Assembly: GCA_903789665.1 (NCBI GenBank)
Contig: CAIFEX010000013.1
Location: 16,424-80,423, forward strand
From: an uncultured Clostridium sp.
GTDB lineage: Bacteria > Bacillota > Clostridia > Clostridiales > Clostridiaceae
DNA length: 64,000 nt
Direction of reading: 5' to 3'
The notes under the pieces were generated by a model, which saw only the letters and a program-made list of their open reading frames with translations, did no database searches and was not told the origin of the DNA. Shown here piece after piece: positions 36,122-45,744 of the stretch (position 1 is the stretch's first letter; the number at the start of each line of letters is the position of its first letter). The translations under genes and the position numbers were made by a program.

Positions 36122-36148
36122 GTGTTAAATAAATTCGTGTTTATTTAG
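36122..36148 (+). CDS. Eight-codon leader ORF before argS
   Basis: GTG-initiated ORF encoding (M)LNKFVFI then TAG. It has a near-perfect ribosome site, GGAAGGAG (36107-36114), 7 bases upstream, whereas argS itself has none. A TAAATAAA/TTTATTTA hairpin (36126-36133 and 36140-36147) spans it. The stop lies 7 bases before the argS ATG, so argS is probably translated by coupling or re-initiation. Alternatively the hairpin simply brings the ribosome site near the argS ATG. Confidence 0.5.
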   Translation: MLNKFVFI

Positions 36149-36155
36149 CATAAGT

Positions 36156-37853
36156 ATGGATTATAAAGAACTGTTGGCAAAGAAAATTCAAGAAAACCTG
36201 GACGTGGACTTAAAATTGGATTTTATAGAAGATCTGATAAAAATACCTCCTAAACCTGAAATGGGAGATTATGCATTTCCATGTTTTCAACTGGCAAAGA
36301 GTTTAAAGAAATCACCTAATATAATTGCAGAGGAACTGAAAAATAAAATTGAAGGAGATTATTTTGAGAAAATTGAAAACAAAGGTCCCTATTTAAATTT
36401 TTTTGTGAATAAGGGCATATTTACAAAAAATATATTGACAAAAATACTAGAAGAAGGGGATAAATATGGCAGCTCTTCCATAGGGCAGGGGAAAAATATA
36501 GTTGTTGAGTACTCTTCACCAAATATTGCAAAGCCATTTCATGTAGGACATCTGTTTAGTACTGCAATAGGGAATTCTCTCTATAAAATGATGAGTTTTG
36601 AAGGTTACAATTGTACCAGGATAAATCATCTGGGTGATTGGGGAACTCAATTCGGAAAACTTATAGTTGCATATAAAAAGTGGTGCAATGAAGAGGAGCT
36701 TCATAAAAATCCCATAAAGGAACTTCTTAGAATATATGTAAAATTCCATAAGGAAGCTGAAAAAGAACCTGAACTCAATGAAGAGGCGAGAGAGTGTTTC
36801 AAAAAATTGGAGGATGGATGCAGTGAAGAAGTAAAACTCTGGAAAAAGTTTAAGAAATTGAGTCTTAAGGAATTTAAGAAAGTATACGATTTATTGGGAG
36901 TAGAATTTGATTCCTATGCAGGAGAGAGCTTCTACAGGGATAAAATGGATGCGGTTATAGATGAGATAGACAAAAAGGGACTTCTTGTGGAGAGCAAGGG
37001 AGCAAAAGTGGTCATGTTGGATAAATATAACATGCCCCCATGCATTGTGAAAAAGTCGGACGGTGCTACCATATACGCTACAAGGGATTTGACTGCTGCT
37101 ATATACAGGAAAAAGACCTATGACTTTTACAAATGCATCTACGTAGTGGGTATGGATCAATCTCTCTATTTCAAGCAGGTGTTTACCACTCTTAAATTAA
37201 TGGGGAAGGATTGGGCAGACTCATGCATACATGCGGGATTTGGGTTAGTGAGGTTTGCAGATAAAAAACTTTCTACAAGAAATGGCGATGTTATATTTTT
37301 AGAAGATCTTCTAAATAAGTCTGTACAGAGAACTCTTGAAATAATAAATGAAAAAAACCCCAATTTAAAGAATAAACTGCAGGTGGCAAAAAAAGTTGGT
37401 ATAGGAGCTGTGATCTTTACCTATTTAAAAAACAACAGGGAGAGGGATATAGTTTTTGATTGGAATGAAATGTTGAATTTTGATGGTGAAACCGGGCCCT
37501 ATGTCCAATACAGTTATGCCAGAGGAAAAAGTATACTCAGAAAAACAAAATGTACGGGCAGTCAGCTGGATTACAGCAAATTAAACAGCAAAGAGGAGTT
37601 TGAGCTTGTAAAAGCTTTGAATAATTTTAAGGACTCCATAATAAATGCCATAGATAAATTGGAGCCCTTCATAGTTACCAGATATGTAATAGAAGTTGCA
37701 AAGGCTTTTAATAAATTTTACAATGCACACAGCATTCTAAAAACAAAAGATGAAGGTACTAAGCTTGCCAGACTGCAGCTTGTAAAGGCAACTTGTCAGG
37801 TAATAAAAAATGGATTGAATTTACTTGGTATCGATGTAGTCGAGGAAATGTAA
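36156..37853 (+). CDS. argS: Arginyl-tRNA synthetase
   Basis: Charges tRNA-Arg. The 565 residues begin with the ArgS N-terminal domain ([20 protein letters not shown]), the HIGH-type motif PFHVGHLFS, a KLSTRNGD motif in the KMSK place, and the C-terminal anticodon-binding DALR domain with [13 protein letters not shown]. The ATG matches the usual family start and no in-frame alternative exists, yet no ribosome site is in place; see the leader ORF at 36122. Confidence 0.96.
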   Translation: MDYKELLAKKIQENLDVDLKLDFIEDLIKIPPKPEMGDYAFPCFQLAKSLKKSPNIIAEELKNKIEGDYFEKIENKGPYLNFFVNKGIFTKNILTKILEEGDKYGSSSIGQGKNIVVEYSSPNIAKPFHVGHLFSTAIGNSLYKMMSFEGYNCTRINHLGDWGTQFGKLIVAYKKWCNEEELHKNPIKELLRIYVKFHKEAEKEPELNEEARECFKKLEDGCSEEVKLWKKFKKLSLKEFKKVYDLLGVEFDSYAGESFYRDKMDAVIDEIDKKGLLVESKGAKVVMLDKYNMPPCIVKKSDGATIYATRDLTAAIYRKKTYDFYKCIYVVGMDQSLYFKQVFTTLKLMGKDWADSCIHAGFGLVRFADKKLSTRNGDVIFLEDLLNKSVQRTLEIINEKNPNLKNKLQVAKKVGIGAVIFTYLKNNRERDIVFDWNEMLNFDGETGPYVQYSYARGKSILRKTKCTGSQLDYSKLNSKEEFELVKALNNFKDSIINAIDKLEPFIVTRYVIEVAKAFNKFYNAHSILKTKDEGTKLARLQLVKATCQVIKNGLNLLGIDVVEEM

Positions 37854-37863
37854 AAAACATAGT

Positions 37864-37900
37864 AAAAAAGTCCTGATTTTAAATACAGTCAGGACTTTTT
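37864..37900. terminator. Two-way terminator between argS and the Feo-associated gene
   Basis: Perfect arms AAAAAGTCCTGA / TCAGGACTTTTT with a 12-base loop, followed by CTTTTT on the plus strand. The right arm includes the stop codon of the leftward small gene. Confidence 0.85.
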
Positions 37901-38044
37901 CTTTTTAATACGGCGGTAAGGACAATCTACAGTAGAACAACAATCACATCCGCCGCCCTTTGATTTGTTTTTAAGATTCCTATATAATACATAACCTGCA
38001 GCTATTACTATTGCAGCTGTTATTGCAATTTCTACAAACAACAT
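37889..38044 (-). CDS. FeoB-associated Cys-rich membrane protein
   Basis: A 51-residue protein: one membrane segment (about 4-21, FVEIAITAAIVIAAGYVLY) and a cytosolic tail with GGGCDCCSTVDCPY, then basic residues. This is the recognised small partner encoded next to feoB in Firmicutes, thought to help deliver or receive iron. AGGAGG is 9 bases before ATG 38044; the ATG at 38053 overlaps that site. It is the last gene of the second feo unit. Confidence 0.88.
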   Translation of the reverse strand: MLFVEIAITAAIVIAAGYVLYRNLKNKSKGGGCDCCSTVDCPYRRIKKKKS

Positions 38045-38063
38045 GAAATGCATCCTCCTAAAA

Positions 38064-39830
38064 TTAGCTGAATATCAAAGTGGCTATTCTAAATACCAGA
38101 AAAGAACTTACCCATGCAAGTACAAGCTGATAGGTTACAGAAAAAATAGCCATCTTTCCTCCGTACTCTTTTTTCATAGTTGCTATCGTGGATATGCAGG
38201 GGGTATAAAGCAAAACAAACACTAAAAATGAATAGGCAGCAATAGGAGTAAAGTGATGAGGTAATACTGCAGCTAAATTCCCGCTGTATACAATTCCCAT
38301 GGTACTTAACACAATTTCCTTTGCCATTATACCGGTTATAAGTGCTACTGAACTCTGCCAATTTCCATACCCCATAGGTGAGAATATAGGGCTTATAAAA
38401 TTGCCTATAGAAGCTAAAATGCTTTTATCCATTTCTACCATTCCGGACAAATTAAAATTGGATAAAAACCATATCAGGATGGACATTGAAAATATTATTG
38501 TACCCGCTTTTCTTAAAAAGCCCTTGGCCTTTTCCCAGGTATGCAGCAGCAGGCTTTTTACTTCAGGAATATTGTATTCAGGAAGTTCTATTATAAAGGG
38601 TTCTTCATCTTTTTTAAATATAGTGTTCTTAAAAAGTATTCCTATTAAGAAGGCTATCGCAATTCCCATAATGTACAGTGAAAAAACTATTGTAGTTTTG
38701 TAATTCACAAAAAAGGCAGATGCAAAAAGTGAATATATTGGCAATCTTGCATTACATGACATTAAAGGTACTAAAAGTGCTGTTAATTTTCTGTCTTTCT
38801 CACTTTCCAAAGTTTTGGAGGACATAATAGCTGGAACTGAACATCCGAAACCTACTATGAGGGGGATAAAAGCTTTTCCCGACAACCCCATCTTTCTCAT
38901 AAGTTTGTCCATTATAAAGGCCCCTCTTGCCATATATCCACTGTCTTCCAAAAAGGATACGCCCAGAAACAGACAGAATATAACCGGAAAAAATACAATT
39001 ACGGATCCCACTCCAGCTAAAATACCGTCAACTAAAAATGAACTAAACCACGGACTAGCTGATGAAAGCAGTGTTTTCAGATGTGAAGCCAGAAATCCAT
39101 TTACAAAGTCTCCAAGAGCATCTGCAGTAGGTTGGCCCACCCAGCTGAAGGTGAATTTAAAAATTAATATTAGTGCTAATAAGAATACTGGATAGGCCAA
39201 AAACCTGTTTAAGACTACCTTATCTATTTTTTCAGTAACAGAAGTTATACCTTTTTTTGTCCTTGTCAAACAGTTTTTTAAGATTTCATTTATATAACAA
39301 TAGGCTTCATTTTCGTTCTTGAAATTAAATTTATCATTATTCCGAGGCCGTTTGAAATCACTGCTTTTCAAAATTTCAAGGAGTTTGTCTATTCCCTTGC
39401 CTTTTGTGGCCACAACTGGAACTACCGTTACTTCCAATTCTTCAGACAATGCCGAAAAATCTATTTTTATACCCTTTAATTCAGCTACATCTAACATATT
39501 TAATACCAATATTATAGGCTTGTTAAATTGCTTCAACTGGGTAGTTAAATATAGATTCCTGTTTAAATTAGAAGAATCAACAATGTTTATTATGACATCC
39601 GGATTACCCCGCAGCAAAAATTCCTTGGATACTTTTTCTTCATTTGAATAAGTATCCATTGCATATATACCTGGTAAATCTACTATTTTAATGGAATTGT
39701 CTATATAACCTTCTTTTTTTTCTACAGTTACTCCAGGCCAATTACCTACATACTGATTGGAACCAGTTAAATGATTGAACAAAGAGGTTTTACCTACATT
39801 TGGATTCCCCAGTAAGGCTGCTACAATCAT
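38064..39830 (-). CDS. feoB: Ferrous iron transporter B (second locus)
   Basis: A compact 588-residue FeoB: G1 GNPNVGKT (8-15), G3 DLPGIYAMD, G4 NMLD, a shortened helical domain, then membrane segments with MSCNARLPIY and the FGCSVPAIM gate motifs. It is only distantly like the 704-residue copy at 28397, so it is probably not a recent duplicate. Situated between feoA2 and the Cys-rich gene, all leftward behind a Fur box. Confidence 0.94.
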   Translation of the reverse strand: MIVAALLGNPNVGKTSLFNHLTGSNQYVGNWPGVTVEKKEGYIDNSIKIVDLPGIYAMDTYSNEEKVSKEFLLRGNPDVIINIVDSSNLNRNLYLTTQLKQFNKPIILVLNMLDVAELKGIKIDFSALSEELEVTVVPVVATKGKGIDKLLEILKSSDFKRPRNNDKFNFKNENEAYCYINEILKNCLTRTKKGITSVTEKIDKVVLNRFLAYPVFLLALILIFKFTFSWVGQPTADALGDFVNGFLASHLKTLLSSASPWFSSFLVDGILAGVGSVIVFFPVIFCLFLGVSFLEDSGYMARGAFIMDKLMRKMGLSGKAFIPLIVGFGCSVPAIMSSKTLESEKDRKLTALLVPLMSCNARLPIYSLFASAFFVNYKTTIVFSLYIMGIAIAFLIGILFKNTIFKKDEEPFIIELPEYNIPEVKSLLLHTWEKAKGFLRKAGTIIFSMSILIWFLSNFNLSGMVEMDKSILASIGNFISPIFSPMGYGNWQSSVALITGIMAKEIVLSTMGIVYSGNLAAVLPHHFTPIAAYSFLVFVLLYTPCISTIATMKKEYGGKMAIFSVTYQLVLAWVSSFLVFRIATLIFS

Positions 39831-39891
39831 AATAATCCTCCCGACATTTGTGTGTATTATAAATATTTATATTGCGATTGGTGTAGTTCGT

Positions 39892-40119
39892 CTAATTCAA
39901 ATTGCTTACCGATATATTTCTTGCATCTTTTTTACGTATTGCCAGGTTGAAGCCTCTTAAATTTATAACTATTGGATCTCCTAGGGGAGCAGATGTTTTT
40001 ACCGAAATTTCAGTGCCCTCTATGCATCCAAGAGCCAAAAGCCTTTTGACTAATTTCTTATCTCCGCTTAAGTTTTTTATAAATCCCTTTTCGCCGGGTT
40101 TTAAGTCACAAATGCTCAC
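39892..40119 (-). CDS. feoA: FeoA-type protein (second locus)
   Basis: A 75-residue SH3-like FeoA (KPGEKGFIKNL, LVKRLLALGCIEGTEISV). First gene of the second iron-uptake unit; the Fur box and strong promoter lie 30-90 bases upstream. GGTGAGG precedes the ATG. Confidence 0.88.
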   Translation of the reverse strand: MSICDLKPGEKGFIKNLSGDKKLVKRLLALGCIEGTEISVKTSAPLGDPIVINLRGFNLAIRKKDARNISVSNLN

Positions 40120-40148
40120 ACCAAATCACCTCACCAATTAATTTTATG

Positions 40149-40167
40149 AATAATGAAAATCATTATC
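40149..40167 (-). promoter_or_regulatory. Fur box at the second feo operon
   Basis: AATAATGAAAATCATTATC matches 17 of 19 bases of the Fur consensus GATAATGATAATCATTATC. It falls just downstream of the -10 element at 40181-40186, where Fur-Fe2+ would block transcription. Confidence 0.85.
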
Positions 40168-40180
40168 ATTAATCAATTTT

Positions 40181-40209
40181 ATAATATCATATTTAATATA
40201 CACTGTCAA
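40181..40209 (-). promoter_or_regulatory. Promoter of the second feo operon
   Basis: On the minus strand TTGACA (40209-40204), 17-base spacer, TATTAT (40186-40181): a near-consensus sigma-A promoter followed by the Fur box. Confidence 0.8.
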
Positions 40210-40330
40210 TAAACCTGAATAAAATAAGATTTTTAATATTTTCTCTAAGGACTTGTAAAACTAATCTACATATATGTGCTAAAATAATAGTATAGAGTAG
40301 GATTATTTTATAATAAGGAGAAACGGAGAT

Positions 40331-41056
40331 ATGAATACTGCAGCCTTTTTTGATATTGATGGAACTTTATACAGAGAGGGACTTATAACAGAAGTTTTTA
40401 AAAAATTAGTCAAATACGAAATAATACCTGCCGAAAGATGGTATAAAGAGGTTAAGCCTGAATACGATAGGTGGGATAAAAGGAAGGGAAATTACGATGA
40501 CTACCTTTTAAAAATGGCAGGTATATATATTGAAGCCATAAAGGGACTCCATAGATCGCAGATAGAATTCATAGCTAAAAATGTAGTGTCCCAAAAGGGA
40601 GATAGAGTATATTCTTATACTAGGGACAGAATAAAGTGGCATAAGAAAAAGGGGCACAAAACATTGACCATATCCGGAAGCCCTGTAGAGCTGGTAAAAG
40701 AAATGGCTATCAAGCATGAATTCGACGATTATGTCGGTGCCGTATACACCAGAGACAAAGATGATATATATACGGGGAATGTCATTTCCATGTGGAACAG
40801 TGAAGATAAGAAGAAAGCCGTGGAAATGCTTGTAAAGAAATATAATATAGATTTGAATAAAAGCTATGCCTATGGAGATACTTCGGGAGACTTTTCAATG
40901 ATGAAAATGGTAAACAATCCGGTATGTGTGAATCCCACCAGAAAACTTGTAGAAGAAATATTGAACGATTCGGAGCTGGTTAACAGGGCAAATATAATAG
41001 TTGAAAGAAAAGATATGATTTATAAATTAAAGGCAAAAGATGTAAATTACATATAA
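40331..41056 (+). CDS. HAD-IB family phosphatase
   Basis: A 241-residue haloacid dehalogenase-type phosphatase related to SerB/CicA: catalytic FFDIDGTL (D8, D10), motif II TISGSP, a conserved lysine (about 176) and motif III YAYGDTSGDFSMM. The substrate is unknown; phosphoserine or a lipid phosphate are possible by family. AAGGAG lies before the ATG. The RNase H-like gene follows after 42 bases. Confidence 0.85.
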   Translation: MNTAAFFDIDGTLYREGLITEVFKKLVKYEIIPAERWYKEVKPEYDRWDKRKGNYDDYLLKMAGIYIEAIKGLHRSQIEFIAKNVVSQKGDRVYSYTRDRIKWHKKKGHKTLTISGSPVELVKEMAIKHEFDDYVGAVYTRDKDDIYTGNVISMWNSEDKKKAVEMLVKKYNIDLNKSYAYGDTSGDFSMMKMVNNPVCVNPTRKLVEEILNDSELVNRANIIVERKDMIYKLKAKDVNYI

Positions 41057-41098
41057 TTTATATTGACTAGATTAGAATAGTTAGAAAAGAGTGGTAAA

Positions 41099-41752
41099 GT
41101 GATAGAAAGAATTAATGATATTGGTGTGGAAAAACCTTCGGTAGAGAATTCGTTAAAAGTAGGCGATAATAAATGCGTTATTAAAGATGCGGTTTTTTTC
41201 GATTTGGAACACTATATATATAAAAAGCCCATATGTGTAGGTGTATTTGGTTCCTGCTTTTATGATTATAAAAATGAAAAATTGAAAGTCACTCAATATA
41301 TGATAGAAAATAAAAAAGATGTAAAATCCATACTCAAATTGTCAAAACAATATTTTAAGAATATGATAGAGAAAGGTAAGAGATATATAGTTACTTTTTC
41401 GGGGAATAACGATTTTACAGTTATAAACTACCTTTTCAAAAAATACAATATTGGATTTAACGTACAGGACTATTTTATAAGCATAGACCTGCAAAAACAA
41501 TATGAAAATGAAATTCATAAATCCATAGGACTGAAGGCGCTGGAAAAGGAATTTGGAATTACCAGGGAAAATGGGATCATAAGCGGATCAAACCTGGCAA
41601 AGACTTTTAGCAAAATAGTAAAAGACAGCGAATATATAAATAGAATGCCAAATGTAAAGAAGCAGAGAATACTGCTTTATAACGAACAGGATGTAGTGAG
41701 TTTGTTTGATATATACACCAAATGGAACAATGTGTTTATGAAATCAATATAA
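41099..41752 (+). CDS. RNase H-like domain protein (YprB-related)
   Basis: A 217-residue protein with the exonuclease-like pattern of the ribonuclease-H superfamily domain seen in YprB: FFDLEHY (Exo I D/E), TFSGNNDF (Exo II-like Asn/Asp), IGLKALEKEFGI and YNEQDVVSLFDIY (Exo III-like Asp). This suggests a metal-dependent nuclease. The start is GTG 41099. Neighbour HAD gene gives no clear functional link. Confidence 0.65.
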   Translation: MIERINDIGVEKPSVENSLKVGDNKCVIKDAVFFDLEHYIYKKPICVGVFGSCFYDYKNEKLKVTQYMIENKKDVKSILKLSKQYFKNMIEKGKRYIVTFSGNNDFTVINYLFKKYNIGFNVQDYFISIDLQKQYENEIHKSIGLKALEKEFGITRENGIISGSNLAKTFSKIVKDSEYINRMPNVKKQRILLYNEQDVVSLFDIYTKWNNVFMKSI

Positions 41753-41819
41753 GTACTTTAAAAAATTTGACGAATGATGTAATATATAAAATATGTGCAT
41801 ATCAAAGGGGGCGACTGTA

Positions 41820-42521
41820 TTGATTTTTACTCCTATAAAAAATACGAAAGTATACGAACAGGTCATAGAACAGATTGAAAATATGATCATAGACGGGACT
41901 TTAAAAAAAGGAGATAGACTTCCATCTGAAAGAGAACTTGTAGGGCATCTCAAAGTGAGCAGAACTTCCATAAGGGAAGCATTGAGGGCATTGCAGGTCA
42001 TGGGACTTATAGAAAGCAGACAGGGTGAGGGCAATTTTATACGTGAGAATTTTGAAAACACTTTGTTTGAACCTCTCTCTGTGATGTTTATGCTGCAAGG
42101 CGGGAAACCAGATGAAATAATGGAAGTAAGAAAAATCATAGAAGTACAAACAGCTAATCTTGCTGCTGAAAAAATAAATGAAAAACAATTGGAGAATTTA
42201 AAAAGAATAGCAGATACTTTTAAAACCTCCAAAAATGAGGAAAATAATGTTAAACTTGATAAGAAATTCCACTATGAAATTGCGCAGGCTGCTGGGAATT
42301 TCTTGATAATCAATATTTTAAATGCAATGTCTTTTTTGATGGATGCGTTCTTAAAAGATGCCAGAAGAAAAATATTGGTGAATAAAGAAAATTTTAAAGC
42401 TCTTGCAGAACAGCATGGTAGAATATACGGAGCCCTTAAGTTACATGATTCAAAAATGGCTTCTGATGAGATGAAGAAACATTTGGATTTTACCAGCAAG
42501 CATATTAAGAAAAATATGTAG
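41820..42521 (+). CDS. GntR/FadR-family regulator of lactate use (LldR/LutR-like)
   Basis: A 233-residue repressor: N-terminal winged helix (about 5-72, with GDRLPSERELVGHLKVSRTSIREALRALQ) and an all-helical FadR C-terminal ligand domain. TTG 41820 is chosen since AAAGGGGGCG lies upstream; ATG 41793 has none. It is upstream of the lactate genes, and a FadR-type operator sits at the lctP promoter (42764-42784), so it probably represses them until lactate is present. Confidence 0.82.
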   Translation: MIFTPIKNTKVYEQVIEQIENMIIDGTLKKGDRLPSERELVGHLKVSRTSIREALRALQVMGLIESRQGEGNFIRENFENTLFEPLSVMFMLQGGKPDEIMEVRKIIEVQTANLAAEKINEKQLENLKRIADTFKTSKNEENNVKLDKKFHYEIAQAAGNFLIINILNAMSFLMDAFLKDARRKILVNKENFKALAEQHGRIYGALKLHDSKMASDEMKKHLDFTSKHIKKNM

Positions 42522-42576
42522 AAATATAAAGAATATTTCAAGGTATAATTCAATTTTAGGCACAAAAAGAGTTTTT

Positions 42577-42619
42577 TTATACATAATAGTTAATTTATTA
42601 ACTATTATGTATAATTTTT
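42577..42619 (+). terminator. Terminator after the GntR gene
   Basis: Perfect 17-base arms (42577-42593 and 42598-42614) with a 4-base loop and TTTTT following. The rest of 42522-42840 contains the lct promoter and operator. Confidence 0.85.
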
Positions 42620-42725
42620 GGTATAATAAAAAAATAAATAAAGTTTTTTAATCTGTAAACATTATATGAATGGGAAAATTACGACAATCATATAAAATTT
42701 GATTTTGTTAACGAAATAACAATCA

Positions 42726-42754
42726 TTGAAAAATTACAGGAATTATTATATTAT
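42726..42754 (+). promoter_or_regulatory. Promoter of the lactate operon
   Basis: TTGAAA (42726-42731), 17-base spacer, TATTAT (42749-42754), immediately before the operator. Confidence 0.55.
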
Positions 42755-42763
42755 AATTCATAA

Positions 42764-42784
42764 ATGGTAATACCATATTACCAT
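42764..42784. promoter_or_regulatory. FadR/LldR-type operator of the lactate operon
   Basis: ATGGTAATA-CCA-TATTACCAT is a perfect 9-base inverted repeat and also contains TGGTAATACCA, the TGGTnnnACCA core bound by FadR-subfamily regulators. It overlaps the expected transcription start of lctP. Confidence 0.75.
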
Positions 42785-42840
42785 AGTATCATAATATATA
42801 GTACCAATTAATTTATATATTTTAAGGGGAGGGATTTATA

Positions 42841-44364
42841 TTGAAAGTTTTACTTTTTCTTATAGCACTAATACCAATAGTATGGCTTATGGTTTCATTG
42901 GGTGCTTTAAAGATGCCCGGTCATAAAACGTGTCCTTTTACGTTGATTGTCACCATACTGCTGGCAATGGTAGTGTGGAAAATGCCGGCTATAAATGCAG
43001 CTACTGCAACTTTAGAGGGATTTGCCCTTGCTGCATGGCCTATTCTTATTGTAATAATAGCCGCTGTTTTTACCTACAATCTTACCGTTTACACTAAAAG
43101 CATGGATGTAATCAAAAAAATGATGACTAGCATAACTACAGACAAGAGAATTTTGGTACTTATCCTGGCTTGGGCTTTTGGAGGGTTCATGGAGGCCATA
43201 GCAGGATTTGGAACAGCAGTTGCAATACCTGCCAGTATAATGGCAGGACTTGGGTTTAATCCACTTTTTGCAGCTATCATATGTCTGATTGCAAACACAA
43301 CTCCTACTGCTTTCGGAGCCATAGGAATTCCTGTAACAACTCTTGCAAAGGTTGCCAACATTGATGTTACGCAGCTAAGCTATGCTGTAGGTCTTCAACT
43401 ATCAGTACTTATTGTAATTGTACCTGTCGTACTTGTAATGCTTACTGGCAAAAGTGTAAAGGCAATAAAGGGTTTTTGGGGAATATCCCTTGCGTCTGGT
43501 GTCTCTTTTGCAATTCCTGAAGTAATAGCTGCAAAATATTTAGGTGCAGAACTGCCTGCAATACTGGGTTCAGTAGTCTGTATGGTAGTTACAATAGCTG
43601 TGGCCAAGATATTTTATAAAGATACTGCCGACAAGAATGTTGAAAAGGTTTCATTTAAAGAGGGAGTTTTGGCATGGCTGCCGTTCATATTGGTTTTTGT
43701 ATTCGTAATATTGAGCAGCGCACTGTTCCCACCAATAAACAAGGCACTTTCTTCAATAAAAACATCAGTACCTATTTATACTGGACAAGGGGCAACGCCT
43801 TATGTATTTAATTGGGTTTCAACTCCAGGCACACTTATTATAATAGCAACCTTCATAGGAGGAATGATTCAGGGTGCGAAATTTGGTGAAATAGCCAAGG
43901 TATTGGGTAACACTTTTAAACAAATGGCCAAGTCTTCTATTACTATAATTGCCATTGTAGCACTGGCAAAAGTAATGGGTTATAGTGGAATGATAAAATC
44001 TATATCAGTGGTTCTAGTAGCAGCTACGGGAAGTTTCTATCCATTGATTGCCCCTATCATAGGTGCACTTGGAACTTTTGTAACAGGTAGTGACACGTCT
44101 TCTAATGTATTGTTTGGAGGTCTTCAGGTGGAAGTTGCCAGATCTCTTCATCTGAATGAATTCTGGCTTGCCGCTGCAAATACCGGAGGAGCCACTGCAG
44201 GAAAAATGATATCGCCTCAAAGTATAGCAGTTGCTACAGCAGCTACGGGGCTTGCAGGACAAGAAGGAAAGATATTAACATCTACTTTGAAATTCTGCAT
44301 AGTGTATGTAATTATATTGGGGTTGATTAGTTTCTTTGCCGGACCTTTGTTTGGATTTAACTGA
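42841..44364 (+). CDS. lctP: L-lactate permease
   Basis: A 507-residue LctP/LldP-family symporter with about 12-14 membrane segments; GGFMEAIAGFGTAVAIPASIM, NTTPTAFGAIGIPVTTLA and GSDTSSNVLFGGLQ are hallmark segments. Takes up lactate with protons. The start is TTG 42841 with AAGGGGAGGG upstream. First gene of the lactate operon behind the FadR-type operator. Confidence 0.94.
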   Translation: MKVLLFLIALIPIVWLMVSLGALKMPGHKTCPFTLIVTILLAMVVWKMPAINAATATLEGFALAAWPILIVIIAAVFTYNLTVYTKSMDVIKKMMTSITTDKRILVLILAWAFGGFMEAIAGFGTAVAIPASIMAGLGFNPLFAAIICLIANTTPTAFGAIGIPVTTLAKVANIDVTQLSYAVGLQLSVLIVIVPVVLVMLTGKSVKAIKGFWGISLASGVSFAIPEVIAAKYLGAELPAILGSVVCMVVTIAVAKIFYKDTADKNVEKVSFKEGVLAWLPFILVFVFVILSSALFPPINKALSSIKTSVPIYTGQGATPYVFNWVSTPGTLIIIATFIGGMIQGAKFGEIAKVLGNTFKQMAKSSITIIAIVALAKVMGYSGMIKSISVVLVAATGSFYPLIAPIIGALGTFVTGSDTSSNVLFGGLQVEVARSLHLNEFWLAAANTGGATAGKMISPQSIAVATAATGLAGQEGKILTSTLKFCIVYVIILGLISFFAGPLFGFN

Positions 44365-44420
44365 TATTGATTTACTCATAATTTTATCATCATTGAAACA
44401 TAATAGGGAGGATGGTTTAT

Positions 44421-45695
44421 ATGTCAGTAGTAAAATTACCTTATAATAAGAGGACACTCGAGGTTGAAATTCCCGATAAAAATTTGTCGGCTGTGCTTGA
44501 ATCAAAAGCAGGGGACTATAAAACAGAACTTACGGAATCTGAAATAGTTGAAAAGGCACTTGATAATCCAATAGGATCTCCTAAATTGGAAGAACTCGTT
44601 AAAGGTAAGAAAAATATGGTCATAATCAGCAGTGATCATACAAGACCAGTTCCAAGTAAAATAATAATGCCCATACTTTTAAGGAGAATAAGAGCAGTCA
44701 ATCCTAAGATTGATATAAAAATTTTAATTGCCACGGGATTTCACAGGCCTACAACCCATGAAGAACTTGTAAATAAATTTGGAGAAGAAATAGTTAAAAA
44801 TGAGAATATAATAGTACATGATTCCCGTGACAGCAGCAGTCTGGTCAAAATAGGCACGCTGCCTTCAGGAGGAGAGCTTATAATAAACAAAACAGCAGTA
44901 GAAGCTGAACTTCTGATTGCAGAGGGTTTTATAGAATCACATTTCTTTGCGGGATTTTCAGGAGGAAGAAAGAGTATACTTCCGGGCATAGCTTCTACTA
45001 AGACTATTATGGCCAATCACTGTTCGGAATTTATAGCAAGCCCCTATGCCAGAACGGGAAAGCTAAAAAACAATCCCATACACAAGGATATGCTCTATGC
45101 TGCCAAAAAGGCAAAACTTGCATTTATAATAAACGTTGTTATAGACAGCGACAAAAAAATAATAAATGCCTTTGCAGGTGACAGCAAACAGGCCCATGAG
45201 GAAGGATGCAAGTTCGTACTTGGGTTGTCTAAGGTGAATGCTGCAGAGTCAGATATTGCCATTTCCACAAATGGAGGATACCCTCTGGATCAGAATATAT
45301 ACCAGTCAGTTAAGGGAATGACTGCAGCAGAGGCAACTTGCAGGAAGGGCGGTGTAATAATAATGGTTGCTGCCTGCAATGATGGACACGGCGGCGAGGG
45401 CTTTTATAAAAGTTTGTCCGGAGTAAAATCACCTGAGGAGTTCTTGAAGAAGGTTTCAAAAGTTCCAAGAGGAGAAACAGTGCCGGATCAATGGGAATCA
45501 CAGATACTTGCCAGGATACTTAGCAAATGCACTGTCATAATGGTTACGGATATGTGTGATCCTCAGATTATAAAAGACATGCACATGCAGCATGCATATA
45601 CCGTTGAAGAGGCTTTAAACAAGGCTTATGACATTGTGGGAAAGAATGCAAAAATAGCTGTTGTACCAGATGGAGTTGCTGTAATTGTAAGTTAG
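44421..45695 (+). CDS. larA: Nickel-pincer lactate racemase
   Basis: Interconverts D- and L-lactate using the nickel-pincer nucleotide (NPN). The 424 residues contain DHTRPVPS, ATGFHRPTTHEE and ESHFFAGFSGGRKSILPG, which hold the catalytic histidines and the cofactor-linked lysine. ATG 44421 is chosen: GGGAGG lies 9 bases upstream, so ATG 44412 is too close. Cofactor-making genes larB, larC and larE are not in the window. Position in the operon fits supply of one lactate isomer to the dehydrogenase. Confidence 0.92.
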   Translation: MSVVKLPYNKRTLEVEIPDKNLSAVLESKAGDYKTELTESEIVEKALDNPIGSPKLEELVKGKKNMVIISSDHTRPVPSKIIMPILLRRIRAVNPKIDIKILIATGFHRPTTHEELVNKFGEEIVKNENIIVHDSRDSSSLVKIGTLPSGGELIINKTAVEAELLIAEGFIESHFFAGFSGGRKSILPGIASTKTIMANHCSEFIASPYARTGKLKNNPIHKDMLYAAKKAKLAFIINVVIDSDKKIINAFAGDSKQAHEEGCKFVLGLSKVNAAESDIAISTNGGYPLDQNIYQSVKGMTAAEATCRKGGVIIMVAACNDGHGGEGFYKSLSGVKSPEEFLKKVSKVPRGETVPDQWESQILARILSKCTVIMVTDMCDPQIIKDMHMQHAYTVEEALNKAYDIVGKNAKIAVVPDGVAVIVS

Positions 45696-45744
45696 GTAAT
45701 TAAATAATTTTAAATATTATATAGATTTTGGAGGTAATTTATAA

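Noticed and set aside
38299..39651. Plus-strand ORFs opposite feoB (second locus)
   Set aside because: Shadows of feoB with no recognised features.
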